Below, piece after piece: positions 12,630-23,699 of a stretch of DNA of 64,000 bases (positions are counted from its first letter, which is position 1; the number at the start of each line of letters is the position of its first letter). The notes under the pieces were generated by a model, which did no database searches, had not been told where the DNA came from, and saw only the letters and a program-made list of their open reading frames with translations. The position numbers were made by a program, and so were the translations under genes. Source of the stretch: Melastoma dodecandrum (lineage: Eukaryota > Streptophyta > Magnoliopsida > Myrtales > Melastomataceae); NCBI GenBank assembly GCA_029817715.1, contig JARUPY010000606.1, positions 4,588,001 to 4,652,000 on the forward strand, in the 5' to 3' direction.

Positions 12630-13398
12630 GTGACACATCGGGACGTAAGCATATTTAGTTGTCTGTTGACATCCTGTGTTATTCGTTTCAAATCCCACAT
12701 GGCCCAGTTATTTTTTCTTGGTAAATGCAGGTTTGCATACAAATTACAGTTTGATGGAAGAAATAATAGCATGTAAGAAAGCTGCGGCCAAAGTGGTTTC
12801 TGGCGCCCCCAGTGTAAGCCTAATTATCTCACGAATCACTTCAATGTTTTCTTATGCATTCTCGTTGCAAAATGTTAACTATTGATTATTAGCATGGACT
12901 TCTGATTCTTGAGACTTGTTTCTTGATGTGTCCCAGGAAATCTTGTTAGTTCTGGATGGAACAACTGGACTGAACATGCTTCCGTAGGCTAGAGAGTTCA
13001 ATGATGTATTGTTTCATCTTTACAACCCTTCTCGCATTAAATCTGTCACCACACCACATTCTTCTGACTGTTAATCTGAAACCGTTAGAATGATATAATG
13101 CTCGCAACATGGCCTTTTTATTAACAGGTTGTTGGAATAACTGGCTTAGTATTGACAAAACTCGACGGCTCAGCTAGGGGTGGATGTGTGGTAGGTCCGC
13201 TATACTTTCTTTCATAGTTGTCTTAGTGAATATCCCAGCTTAGACTATGGGTGCCTATGTCGACTGCATTGTAGGTGAGCGTGGTGCATGAGCTCGGCAT
13301 CCCAGTGAAATTCGTTGGTGTAGGTGAAGGTGTTGAAGATCTGCAGCCATTTGATGCAGAAGCAATTGTGAATGCGATTTTCTCACGAAAACAGTAGG

Positions 13399-13949
13399 CG
13401 TCTTTTCCATACTTTTTCCCCTAGTTATTTCCTTCTCAAGCTTTGATTAGTATTTTATATCTTCATTTGGCCTCTATCTGCTGTTCGGTCAGAGACACAT
13501 CCCGGTATGCAGAACATTCCTCAGCTAGCGCAAGCGCATTTGGTAGTTGGGACTGGGAGGATGAAAACTGGAGGGTTGAAGTGAATCTCTGGCTCGGACA
13601 AAAACATAGCCAACATCATTTAGGTTAGGACAATGAAATGATGTATGGCGCGCCTGGAAATGCTTGTGATATACCAAAGATTCTCAGGTTGACTAATGAG
13701 CTGAGTGTAGCTGGAGAGAAGAGGTGAAGGGAACCCTGTGATCTCCTGTAAACGAAAACAATATTTCCATCATCAGCGTTGTAAGGTTTGCCGAAGAACT
13801 GTATCGTCTCATCCGGAAACCAGCCATCCGTGATTGCCTTTGACTATAATGATGTTGTACATCCCGAACGATCGATAATGAACTTCGAGACCCACTGATG
13901 GGTAGTCGATATGAGTAGTTCTTAACTGCCTTCACAAATCATAACTTTG
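13399..13949. other. no gene recognised
   Basis: 3' flank of the cpFtsY relic. A minus-strand open stretch (13693-13935) has patchy coding look (a frame reading WFPDETIQFFGKPYN), but stops break it and I cannot place it in a family. It may be part of the neighbouring relic or another gene remnant. Confidence 0.35.
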
Positions 13950-14240
13950 CCATGTAGAAAGTAGCACTTGTAGGGTTCACAAGCTTTCCAGTGTCTCTGA
14001 TCTTGAAATCTACTTCAACCATTGTTGCTTTCCTTCCGCTCCCCATGATTGATCGATCCATCGACTGTTCACTCTATCTGCAAGGTGTTGTAATTCAAAA
14101 TTCCACCATTTCACTGGGATAAGAAAGTGGACATTATCGATCCGCCGAGGAAGAGATCCCCGTCAACTATGATCCAGGCGCAGGCGGTCAACACTCTCTC
14201 TGCTAATGCTGTCATTGCACCACCATGTAATCTTCCAAAT
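13950..14240 (-). pseudogene. acyl-CoA thioesterase (hotdog fold) relic
   Basis: Minus-strand pieces match plant single-domain acyl-CoA thioesterases. GRLHGGAMTALAERVLTACA (about 14237-14178) corresponds to the hotdog helix GRxHGGAVAALAE. LFLGGSIMSTFLSQ follows and runs into a stop. GSGRKATMVEVDFKIRDTGK and ATFYMAKL (about 14045-13955) correspond to the last strands, usually read as GRNLTVVxxxFKxKKTGKL...ATFYxMPxAKL. The strands between are lost or shifted by small indels, so it is non-functional. Confidence 0.7.
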
Positions 14241-14737
14241 GTATTCTGGAAATCGCCAAGCCATCATCCCGTCGTCAAACACGATGGCATTGGAACTGAC
14301 ACAAAATCAAGGGAAAAGGGTTTGTTATGAGGAGGGAAGGCTCGACCGTGAGGGAGCAGGTGTTGTTCCGGTAGCTCGACATGGATTCCCACATTTTGCA
14401 TGAATGTGGCAACCACGGACTGCCGGCATACCGTCTGCGTCTCTCATTGGTGATGTTTCCGTTGGCATCTTTCTTGTTTAGTTTTGAATCCAGACGGAGA
14501 AGAACAAATACAAGGACAGGCATGACGTTAGGCTGTCGCAGCTTGGTAGGTTTCCGCAATGGTGCGGTGACACCTTGCCCAGGCCATTCTCTAGCCGACT
14601 CTATGAAATAAAACTTAAGAACATCACGAGATAGAAAAACTCAAATAAAGAAAACAGTCGACCGAATAATAAAACAGGCTCGCAAGATGCGCGACTTCTC
14701 AACTAGCGATGTGAGGACCGACGAATGAGGAAGATGG

Positions 14738-16954
14738 CTATATCATGTCTACCCCTGAGCTATTATCATCGTTAGAGTTTGTGGATCGATCTAGCTCATC
14801 TGCAACAATGTCGAGCTCACACTTGAGGCGTTTCCCGAACAGCCTTATGCCTGAAACATTGACCCTCTTCTTGGACAATGTGGGAGAAGACCCGGAAACC
14901 TGCATTGTTACACAACCGTCCTTCTTGCTGTCATCAGCAGCGGCGGCGGCGGCATCTGGCAACTTGTGCTTCCTTCTGATCGATGGTAACTCCGGGAACC
15001 TTTTGGCTGCACTCTTAAATGTGGATTCTGGGCAGGAAACCTCTAGGGACTGCCCAGTATTGTGTAGCGGGGTGGACAGAAAAGCTGAGCTTTTCGTAAT
15101 GGCCCTGGAGGCGAAATTGAGGCTGAGGCCTGAAGAACTGTCGGCAGGGGCTGTCTCAGACCGTTTGGGTGCCTCAAGTAAGTCCCTATTCGGACTCAAA
15201 GAAGATTCTTCAACTGGGACAGTGAATTCGGCTCCTTCACCTAGACAATCCCGTGAAACGCTGTAATGGTAATTGAATACCGAAACACTTAGAACTATGA
15301 ATGAAAGGTAGGAAATCCGAGAGAAGAAAATGAATAACCGATGAAATTGTCCGCAAACCTCTTGGTAGTTGGCTCGCAAATGGCTATGCCAGCATCTTCA
15401 TGTGTAGCTCCGAATGAAGAAGGGTAGTCGCCAACCTGCGGCTGAGCCAGCTCTTCCAAGTCTTTCATGTCTGAATTTCCGGAATTTGAAGGCTCGCTTG
15501 CCGGCCTTCTTCCGGCAACATTTTCGCTGTTCACTCTCTTACTCAAAGTTTGGTTCCAATGACTCTTTATTGCGTTCTTGCTCCTGAAGCCGAAACGTAT
15601 TTGAAATTCTGAGTGCTCAAATAGAAACAAAGAAATTGCACGGGAAAATCTCGTCTTAGCCGATTATGAACTACAAGAAAGCAACCAAGTTACCTCCCTG
15701 GCAATAGCTTCACGAGTTCGGCCCACTTGTTGCCGCATTGCGCATGAGCTTCCATGAGAACCGAATCTTCTTGCTCTGTCCATGGTGTTCTTACTATCCC
15801 AGGCCTTAAATAGTTATACCACCTGAAATTAAGAGGTAGTTGAGAATACCATTCAGCCTCGAATCAGAAGTTTGGCAATTGAAATACTTTGCCAGGATTT
15901 AACTGATTGTGGTTTTGTACCTTTGTCGGCATTGCTTGCCGATGCGACCTGGCAAGCTCTTTGCTATCAAAGCCCATTGCTTTTCTCCATGTTCTTCAAC
16001 CAGATCTACAATGAGGTTGTCTTCCTGCACGTTTCGTGGAATGTTTAAATGGGAAAAAGCAAAATGTGCCGAAGCATTCGAAAAAAGGGTGGTGTTTTTA
16101 ATCATATTGAACCTCCTTGGTCCACTGTCCCTTGATGTGATTCGGATCAAGAACGCTTTTCCATCGGAATTTGCATTGAACAGCAGTACGACCTGGGAGG
16201 TTTGTAGCTGCAAAAGTTGCAAACATTGCATTGGTTAGTTTCACGAGGATGAGCAGTAAATGCTAACAATGTAATGGACTCGTGGGAGGCAGTGATGAAC
16301 TCACCAATCATCTTCCAGTTCTTGCCTTTATGCTGGCGCACGGCTTCTCCTAGCTTTGCATCCTGCGACCACAAACTTTAAACATCAGATTCTACCAAGA
16401 TCCACTATTATGGTACAAGAAGCAATCAATGTGCGATGTGTTCCTTGGGAATCAACTGAGAAATAAGTAAAAGATTTATCCAAGCAGTCACGAACCTCCT
16501 CCTCTGTCCAGCATCCGACTGAGTTCCTCCTAGTGCCGCTGTTCCTCCTGATACTCAAACCAAAAGATTCGTTTGTAGCACACAAAACGGAAGTAGCATC
16601 ATGTTTCGACAAGAAAAAACCCAAGAACCAAAGAGAATATTATGCTAAAATCACCCAAACTAAAGCGGAAAGCGAAAAGAAAGAACGCAGGCTCACCATT
16701 CGGCAGACAGGGGGTGGACGGCTTGACATTGATGATCTTGAACGCGGTCGATGTCGGGAACCGATGGCAAGACGGCCTCTTTTACTTGGGCGATCTCAAG
16801 GGCTTTTTCTGCGGGGACACCTGAAACAAAAAAAAAAAAATGACCAGTGAGCTTCCTGACTATATGGACTCCGTGCGTAAAAGAAGCAAAACGAAAAACC
16901 TCCAAGACACAATCCAAAGCAACAACAAAGGCGATGGCAACAAACACGAACCAT
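14738..16954 (-). CDS. three-repeat MYB transcription factor (MYB3R type)
   Basis: R1R2R3-MYB proteins bind MSA elements and control G2/M genes. Exons (minus): 16954-16900 (tentative), 16820-16697, 16547-16496, 16362-16305, 16207-16113, 16024-15921, 15822-15694, 15583-15359, 15260-14738, totalling 454 aa. R1 begins GCWTEEEDAKLGEAVRQH, R2 reads IKGQWTKEEDNLIVDLVEE through LPGRIGKQCRQRWYNYL, and R3 reads VRTPWTEQEDSVLMEAH through LPGRSKNAIKSHWNQTL. The Trp spacing is intact in all three. The C-terminal half is Ser/Pro-rich with an Ala run (8 Ala) and ends NSSGVDMI-like. R2/R3 differ from the usual CRERWHNHL (here CRQRWYNYL). The start is uncertain: exon 16820-16697 is open and in phase, but its ATG must lie upstream. 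The proposed 55-base first exon fits phase only and encodes an odd Cys-rich stretch. Confidence 0.85.
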
Positions 16955-17428
16955 GGAGGAGGGGTGGATCCATGTGTACTGAGAAGGGGTATCCTTCTTC
17001 TTCTTGTTGTTGTTGATCTTGTTTTCCCGGGGGATGATTATTGGTCGGTAAGTAAATTAAAGTGAAAGAGAGGCAAAGGCAGAGTGGATGAGTGTGAACC
17101 GTTTCTCTTTGGGAGGGAGAAGTGTTTGTCGTATTAAATACGATCTTATTTACCCCCCCCACACAACGTCTCACACATTCCCAACTCCCATCCCAAACAG
17201 CCTCGGATTTTATTCTTGGAACATTCCATCCAACCACTCATCATTTATCGACTCTTACGTGTTATTTAATCCACATAGTACAAAAGTAAAATGGACATGA
17301 ATTACAAGTTGCCTTATTATATTCTCCAGTTACACATTTTAGACTATAGGACAGACCATTTAGATTGACTTCTACAACCAACGGATACCTACAAGAATCT
17401 TGGAGATCAGTAATTTTTTGTTTACGTT

Positions 17429-19751
17429 TTATGATGCGGTAAAGACGGCGGGCTTCTTTGAGGGTTTCTTCGTCAAAGGGCTTGGTAGTCCCAGGTCCTT
17501 GCGTAATTCTTCGTCTGGTTGCAAACTTCCCGGTACGGCGCCAAACACCCTCCGTGACGCTTCGGAACCAGAAGCCACCTGGTGGATGAACGCTGACACT
17601 TCATCCATGCTCTTCTTCATGCTCAGGGACGTGGACAGGAAATTCTTGGGAGGTCTTGTCGTCGTCGTCTTCGTCGGGGTTCTTTGTGGGGATCGATTCA
17701 ACTGAGCCGATTCGAGAAACCGTCCCGTGGCGGACTCCCATGACATCTGGTGCCTCAGTTCATCGGTCATCTGATCCGGTTCTTCGGACAATGCCTTTAC
17801 TGTGGCTTCAACGAAGCCTTTGCTGGTGTTGTACATCCGGCAGTTTGGGAATTGCTTGAAGAACTCGTTTGATGGGTGGTTGGCACAGACTACTAGCTTC
17901 CCCATTGCCAGTGCTTCGGCTGTCGTCGTGCAGACCACATCGGTGGTGCTTGGATTGAGAAACAGTTTATAGCTGGAAAACGGAAGAAAGTATTCTTGAG
18001 GTCTGAACATTGGAAATGCCCTAACATCCCTGCAAGAGTAAGGGAAAAGTCGACGTCATCTACTCACTCGTGAAATATTGGATCCGCATGATCACGACCT
18101 GGGTGAACTCTGACTTTCAGTAGCAACTTCTCCGCGGCTTCACGAATCTGATCTGAGTCCTCACCGTTCCCATATAAATCGATCTCGAAGCCCTCCAATT
18201 CTTGCTGGTTATCACCCAATAATTTCAGTAGCTCCTTGTAGCCTTTGCTCCAAACCATCTTTCCAATATAGTAGGCACCTTTTGTGAAGGCCTTCCCTCC
18301 TGAACATTGCTCCTCCACCTTCCTTGCACCAATCTCGAGGAATTTGGGGTTCACTCCATGCACATTGCAGACTACAGAATTGTCATAATCTTGAGTGGCA
18401 GCAGATAATCTGATAACCTAGATCAATCCCAATTGATACCGGGTCAGTCAATCCACGGTCTACAAGATAATTCAAGCATTTGCAAAGCATCCTCTTAAAT
18501 GAATAAAGAAGCCATCATAGTTTCCACAAAGGTTATGATAGACAAATTAAGATAGACCAAGAGTGGAGCACCTGAGGGGCTTGCCGTATAAAAACCACAT
18601 TCTAAGTTGTGACAGTTTCAGCATAAGAAGTCCCATGGAACAGGATAGTCATCATCACACTAACTTTGAGATGGTTCCACTCATTTACAAAGGCATTAAC
18701 AAACCAAACAAGAAATGGCAGCAAACAACGGCAAGGTCATAACTCCATGCTGACAGTAAAAAACTACGACAATGCTTTTTACTGGGGTATTATGTCAACA
18801 ACTCAAGAAGAAATATATAGCATTCTGTTATACCCTTCATAAGATGGAGCATTTGTGTAAGTGTAAAAGTTCTTCAATCGATCAAATAAACATACCTTGT
18901 GACAGTATAAGTTAACAACCCAGGCGTTTATGAATTTGAGAATAAAAGCCGATAACCGACCATTCTTTTCTCTTCTCACATAAGCCAAATAATTCGTGTG
19001 AATAATTCCCACCACCAGGCGAAATTTGACTTTCCATTTCTTCCCATGGTGATACCATGTCAAATGTTCAGGCTCCTCAAGGACAGCGATGTCTGCCACA
19101 TCATCCGGAATTACTTCCGCAACATCACCCACAGGAAGGATGCTCCTTTTATCTGTGGAAAACTGCAAAGAGAATGATCAGCACATTGATTCTGACCTTG
19201 TAGAGTAATCAAATGAGAAGGGGCAACATTAAATGTCCAAGAATTGAGAAGAGCCAAAAAAGGACAAAATGATCCTTCCTTGTCAAGTCAGAGCTAGAGC
19301 TATGAGTAGTTTTACTCCAAATTGATAAAAATATAAGACTGAAAAGACCTGATTGTATTCATCTACCACAGAAAATATGGTAATTCCAAGGACATAGTAA
19401 TTAAATTAGCAGCAGCTCCAACGTACATTGCTGAAGAAAGACATGAGCAGCAATTGCAACTACAAGTACCTTCGCAGGATAGAACTTTATCTTGAAAGTC
19501 GATTTGAACCCAGTTCTCTCCTCGAGCCACTGGCGAACATAAGATTCTTGATCTGTGGGAGATTTGAATGTGATATTGTTCGGATAAACCAAGGCTTGGT
19601 CCTTCAAGGATAACCAAGGAATCCCCAAAGTGACATCTATCTCTCCAGCTTTGGTCAGATATGCAGCACGAAAAAGAGGGTTGACAGCAGTTCCAGTCAT
19701 CCATGGTAAACTTGCAGTTGTGAATATGGAAATATGCTGCTTATTAGCCAT
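17429..19751 (-). CDS. DGD2: digalactosyldiacylglycerol synthase 2
   Basis: GT4 galactosyltransferase of the plastid outer envelope. It adds galactose from UDP-Gal to MGDG to make DGDG and is induced by phosphate starvation. Four coding exons: 19751-19470, 19162-18896, 18417-18068, 17972-17429, giving 480 aa against about 473 for Arabidopsis DGD2. The start MANKQHISIFTTASLPWMTG matches the short DGD2 N-terminus; DGD1 carries a long extra N-terminal domain that is absent here. Later landmarks are ILPVGDVAEVIPDDVADIAV, HLTWYHHGKKWK, NVHGVNPKFLEIG, FTKGAYYIGKMVWSKGYKEL, VHPGRDHADPIFHDYKLFLN and the donor-site segment DVVCTTTAEALAMGKLVVCA. The C-terminus ends with the conserved GAVPGSLQPDEELRKDLGL. 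A possible 5' UTR intron lies upstream (acceptor just before 19769). Confidence 0.95.
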
Positions 19752-21593
19752 AAATTTATCAGCTTCAACTGTGAGAAGAACCAAAAAGGAATATTATTAT
19801 CTTGAAACGGGGTATATCACCCGTATGAAGCCAGAAGTCACTGGAAATGATCACATATCTTTTGAACGAGAAACACAAAGAATGACAATTAATAGGAATG
19901 GCCTAAATTCCCACAAAATGGATAGGTCCAAGCTTGAAACTAAATTTGGTTGTCTCCGCATCTCTATTGTTAGATATCTTTTGAGCATCAATCACCCTAA
20001 CCCAAACTAAATGCCACAGCAGGCTCATCAACCGTACACAGGACAGGACATGTAGAAGGCATATGCTAAGAATCTCTAACATTCCATGCACAAGTACTTC
20101 CTAAAACTCAAACTAATTCAGAAACACCACTGTTTAAAGAATCCAAAATCCAAAAGAAAATTAACAATCTCCTCAAAAGCAACGCAAATCAAAGAGGACT
20201 ATCACCACTGTCCCACGAAAACGAAATCAGGCAATCAGCTTTACTTGCACTGGACCAATAAACCTACACGAGCCAACAATCCCGCGAAAACTCGAACACA
20301 GGAACCTCAATCACGACACGCATCATCCCAACACAACAAATTGCCAACCAATGATAGCAACCATAACATTTAACTTCACCCTCCATCGCAACGCTTCTCG
20401 GAAACAGATCGCATCGAATCAAACAACCAATCAATATTCCTCATATATACACGCGAAAAACAAACCTCGAGACGGTATTACTCCAGAACCACAACGCCAA
20501 CGTAACGGGAACCAGAACCTGAGGAAACCGAGTCCCACCCAAACGGGACCGACGAAGCGGACGGAATCGATCGAGAAGTCGAACCTCAACGTCAAGGGAA
20601 AAGGAATCGAATCGAGAAAATTTTCCTCGGTTCTTCCTTCAAACCCGTTGGCGTGTGGGGAATTTTGCATTCATCAACGAAGCATTGGAATATGGGGGGT
20701 TCATGGAAGGGATAAAAGTCCTGTGCAACGGATCCAACGGTGTCGTTTCTACTAAGCCGAATGAAAGTACGATTTTACCCCGGGTAAGAGAATGGAGGGT
20801 TCGCGCGGTGGCAAGAGAAGCCAAACGACAGGGTAGATTTGGTAATTCACATAAAGACGAGGGACTGACCGGTAGTTCCCAAGAAAAGGACGATGTAAGA
20901 AGAACGGAAGACCCGACAACGGCGCCACCGTCTACTTCGATCGATCCCGCTCTCACCAACCGCTTTCCACCGAGCGAAGACCCCCCCCCCCACCCGCTCC
21001 TCCCCAGAGATCGAGAAAGATTCGGTGACTTCCGGTGAAAGGTCTGTCTCCTGGGACATGGTTGGTCTGCCTCGATGGTTAATCCTAGTCAACGAGCTCA
21101 GCTACCCAGCTCTTTGTTGGAATGTTTCGGGTTTTTCTAGATTGGAGCTCCCATCTCGGTATTTCATTGGGTGGAATGAACTGGGTTTTGTTCTAAGTTC
21201 GTGTTGTGGTTGCTTGGTATGGGGATTTGGAATTGGAAATGTTTTCTGGAATGAGATTGGCGATGAGTTTGAGGCGAATCTTTAGTTGTAGGGAGTGGGA
21301 ATGGATGATTGCGGCTCACCAAAATGTGAGATTGAGCAGTCTCTTTCACCCATTTGGCATTTTGAAGATTGAGTATCCGAGAGGGTGTTCCGTGAGTAAT
21401 GGACCTGGTGCTAATTGAGTGTAGTCCGCATCATGTTCTCGATTTTAGTCGGTGGACATGATGATAGATTTTAGTGGAAGGGAAGGAACTTAGTTTTGAA
21501 TTTGGTTTATTTTCCTTGAGATGCATATTGTCTGCGATGGTGAGACCTTATTATGCTTTGTGTTATCCTCAGCTGCCACAGTAGTTTGAGAAG
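19752..21593. promoter_or_regulatory. divergent upstream region between DGD2 and the PH-like membrane protein gene
   Basis: The two coding starts are head to head 1.8 kb apart. Both genes probably have 5' UTR introns: an acceptor-like tract precedes the DGD2 start, and one precedes 21594. The shared promoter is probably near 20650-20960. No other gene is supported; long open frames here run through GC-rich UTR-like sequence. Confidence 0.45.
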
Positions 21594-22902
21594 ATGTTAA
21601 TGGGTCACACAGACGGTCTATCAGAAAGAAGTATGTCAAAGGACCCGTTGCTAACCGGTCCTATATCTGAATTAGATGATGGGGAAGATTCAGATATGGC
21701 TGAAGAAGTGGTCTATGCAGCTTCGTTTGAAGAACTTACTGCTAACCATGTCAAGTATGACACCATAATCTGGCTATCCATATCGTTGCTCCTCATTTTA
21801 GCTTGGGGAGTCGGCATTATCATGTTGATATACCTTCCCATCAGAAGATACGTGCTTCTGAGGGATCTTTCTTCACGAAATTTGTATGTCACGCCCAGCA
21901 GAATAGTATACAAGGTTTGTTTGCTGCTGATTTGAGTTTCACCAATTCTTAGTACCCAATCGGTGATCTTGTTCCTGACATAGTTATATCTCTTTCCAAG
22001 ATATCAAGGCCGTCCTTCATACCCTTTTGGCGGCCTGTAACAATCGAGAAGCAGGTGCCTCTTTCTTTGGTTATCGACATCATAATCGAGCAAGGTAAGA
22101 CATGAAGTCAGTTACTCATGGTTCCGCTAAATGCTGAGCAGTATGACATCATACTGGTGTCTTTATTGGAGAAGATGTTCTAGTGCTGATACGACGTGCA
22201 TTGTGAGTATAGGTTGGCTTCAGTCCATATTTGGGATGCATACTTTCCGGATCGAGAGCATAGCACATGGAAAGGCTGCACCGGTAGATGAGATTCAAGT
22301 TCATGGAATATCAAACCCCAGTTTACTTAGAAAGGTCCCATATTCATCATGTACTGTATTGTCGACATGTTAAATCTTCACTCGCAGGCCAGTATTTGAT
22401 TTCTTATAGAATTCTGCAGGTCATCATAACAGAAGCTTCCAAAGCTATACAAGATTCTGGAAGAATGCATAATAAACCTTCCGCTCCTGCAGCCGATGGG
22501 GATAATGTGGGTCGTGCAACATCAGTAACCGATGGATCGACGGTAACAGCTTTTAAGTCCCCATCCAAAAGTTGGAAGGTATTCCTTATCTGCTTATTAA
22601 AAGTTACCCGCCAGAAACAGGAGTAGCTCATGCTGAGTCGGAACTTGCAGATAACTGGTTCTCCACGCGTTGCTTCAGTGGAACACAGGAATATAGTGCC
22701 TAATGAGGTGGTACTGCATAAACTGGAGGAAGTCCGCAAGTCGGTCCGGGTATGGACGGACATTACACATTCTGTTTTTAATTGCATGAGGATGAGGGAG
22801 CTTATATACGTTTTACTACAACTCATTTTGATGTGCCTCTGCAAATTTACCCAGAAACTTGAATTCCTGGTCGAGAAGTCCCAGGGTTCAGAGGGCAGTT
22901 AG
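21594..22902 (+). CDS. membrane protein with a PH-like domain, function unknown
   Basis: Six exons (21594-21914, 22001-22094, 22213-22334, 22420-22578, 22651-22749, 22855-22902) give 280 aa. After an acidic N-terminus (SELDDGEDSDMAEE) there are two nearly continuous hydrophobic segments (about residues 62-85, IIWLSISLLLILAWGVGIIM). A beta-rich stretch follows: RRYVLLRDLSSRNLYVTPSR, FIPFWRPVTIEKQVPLSLV, TFRIESIAHGKAAPVDEIQV. The order of two membrane helices then strands resembles the bacterial-PH (YdbS-type) architecture found in a conserved plant family of unknown role. The tail is Ser-rich and hydrophilic and ends with a short coiled-coil-like KLEFLVEKSQG. MGHTDGL at residue 3 is an alternative start. 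I know no experimentally defined function. Confidence 0.8.
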
Positions 22903-23267
22903 TTCAGGGGCAGCGAACGTCCGGACAAAGGAATAGAGAATCATTCCCAGATTGGGTTTTAGCTCACGGAGAAAGACCCCAAAAGCTTAAAGGCATCATT
23001 ATCTTCCTCAATCGGCCTTTGCTTGGTTATGTAATGGCAGCTATTAGGCCATGGGACTGAATTCAAATCTGACTTTTTGTTCATATACTCACATCATCCC
23101 TTTCATCACGCCCAGGTTAGGCGAGCGAATAATGGAAGTAATATTGAGTCTGGTTTATCTTGAATAATCCCAAATTACGTTAAATCTGGGGGTTTTTATG
23201 CATGACAAGGGGCATCCTCCCACAAGAATCAGATTCAAAAAAAAAAAAATCAGAAATAGACTGGAAC
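22903..23267. other. convergent 3' regions
   Basis: 3' UTR of the preceding plus-strand gene meets the end of the minus-strand snoRNA transcript. A-runs near 23238-23250 and scattered AATAA-like signals. No gene seen. Confidence 0.4.
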
Positions 23268-23364
23268 GGAAGGAAGATCAGAGATTGCTGTAAAAGAATT
23301 TTATCAGTCACGGTTTGAATTCAGAAACACGGACCAATTCTGCATCTCATCATATCTTCCTTCC
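23268..23364 (-). ncRNA. U18: C/D-box snoRNA U18
   Basis: On the minus strand a perfect 11-bp terminal stem (GGAAGGAAGAT with ATCTTCCTTCC) closes the RNA. Box C is ATGATGA (23353-23347), box D' is CTGA (23324-23321) and box D is CTGA (23281-23278), followed directly by the 3' stem. A degenerate C' lies between. The 13 bases before D' (TTGGTCCGTGTTT) are complementary to the conserved 25S/28S rRNA segment AAACACGGACCAA. The fifth base upstream of D' pairs with the A that U18 methylates in yeast and animals (yeast 25S Am649). This guide identifies U18. It is not in an intron of a protein gene but in a transcript with its own promoter. Confidence 0.88.
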
Positions 23365-23440
23365 CAAAATCCAAAAAACAAGAGAACAAAAAGAACAAGG
23401 ATTTGAACGGGGGAGAAGCCGAAGGAGGAGGAGGAGGGGG

Positions 23441-23535
23441 GATGAAGTCGTCAGAGACTTAAATACGAAAGTAATCACGGGGAATCGATTCGTAAGATCA
23501 TCTTGTTGCAGTTTTAACTCTCATCACACGACATC
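23441..23535 (-). ncRNA. C/D-box snoRNA candidate, guide target unassigned
   Basis: Lies 76 bases upstream of U18 on the same strand. Box C is GTGATGA (23527-23521) and box D is CTGA (23454-23451). The flanks can pair (GATG/CATC and GTCG/CGAC), forming a short interrupted terminal stem. A weak D' (CTGC) and a C'-like GATGAT lie inside. The segment before box D reads TTTCGTATTTAAGTCT; I could not match it to a known rRNA or snRNA methylation site. The box spacing (about 67 nt) and the U18 neighbour support it; the assignment of the guide is open. Confidence 0.65.
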
Positions 23536-23699
23536 ATCCCTCGACTCGCCTTCACCAATGACGAAATCCCAAAACAAAACCGAGCGTAGGACAACAACAG
23601 ACACAGAAGCAAGGACGGTAGAGAGAGAGAGAGAGAGAAAGGAATCTGCCGCGACTTGGCGGTGATGGAGACGCGAGACGGAGGTTGAAGACGAGCAGG

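Larger units (their letters stand above)
8470..13398 (+). pseudogene. CPFTSY: chloroplast SRP receptor FtsY relic with two exonic transposon insertions
   Basis: cpFtsY is the chloroplast SRP54 GTPase receptor for light-harvesting proteins. Recognisable pieces in order: transit-peptide-like start (8470), SGFTKTRDNLAVVDELL (N domain), VADFGPKITFRIVDKL, LKTIVLEFLMKKGNKTELQL, the G1 P-loop GVNGGGKTISLG (about 9427-9463), KLAYILKNEGAKV, AAGDTFRAAASDQLEIWAE (about 9875-9921), LAVKKGKEQGYDIVMCD (about 11136-11187), LHTNYSLMEEIIACKK, EILLVLDGTTGLNMLP, GITGLVLTKLDGSARGG and VKFVGVGEGVEDLQPFD, ending in a stop at 13396-13398. Lesions: TAA at 8539 (codon 24; the flanking reading suggests an indel), a hAT element splitting the exon after EIWAE, a solo LTR splitting the DTSG motif, and TAG at 12985 in place of the usual Gln before AREF. 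Clearly dead; an intact copy is expected elsewhere because the gene is important. Confidence 0.93.

Noticed and set aside
14745..15266. 173-aa plus-strand open frame
   Set aside because: Antisense shadow of the last MYB3R exon, which continues a phase-consistent gene on the minus strand.
20351..20959. Overlapping open frames on both strands upstream of DGD2
   Set aside because: No family resemblance, and the position fits the 5' leader of DGD2 and the divergent promoter.
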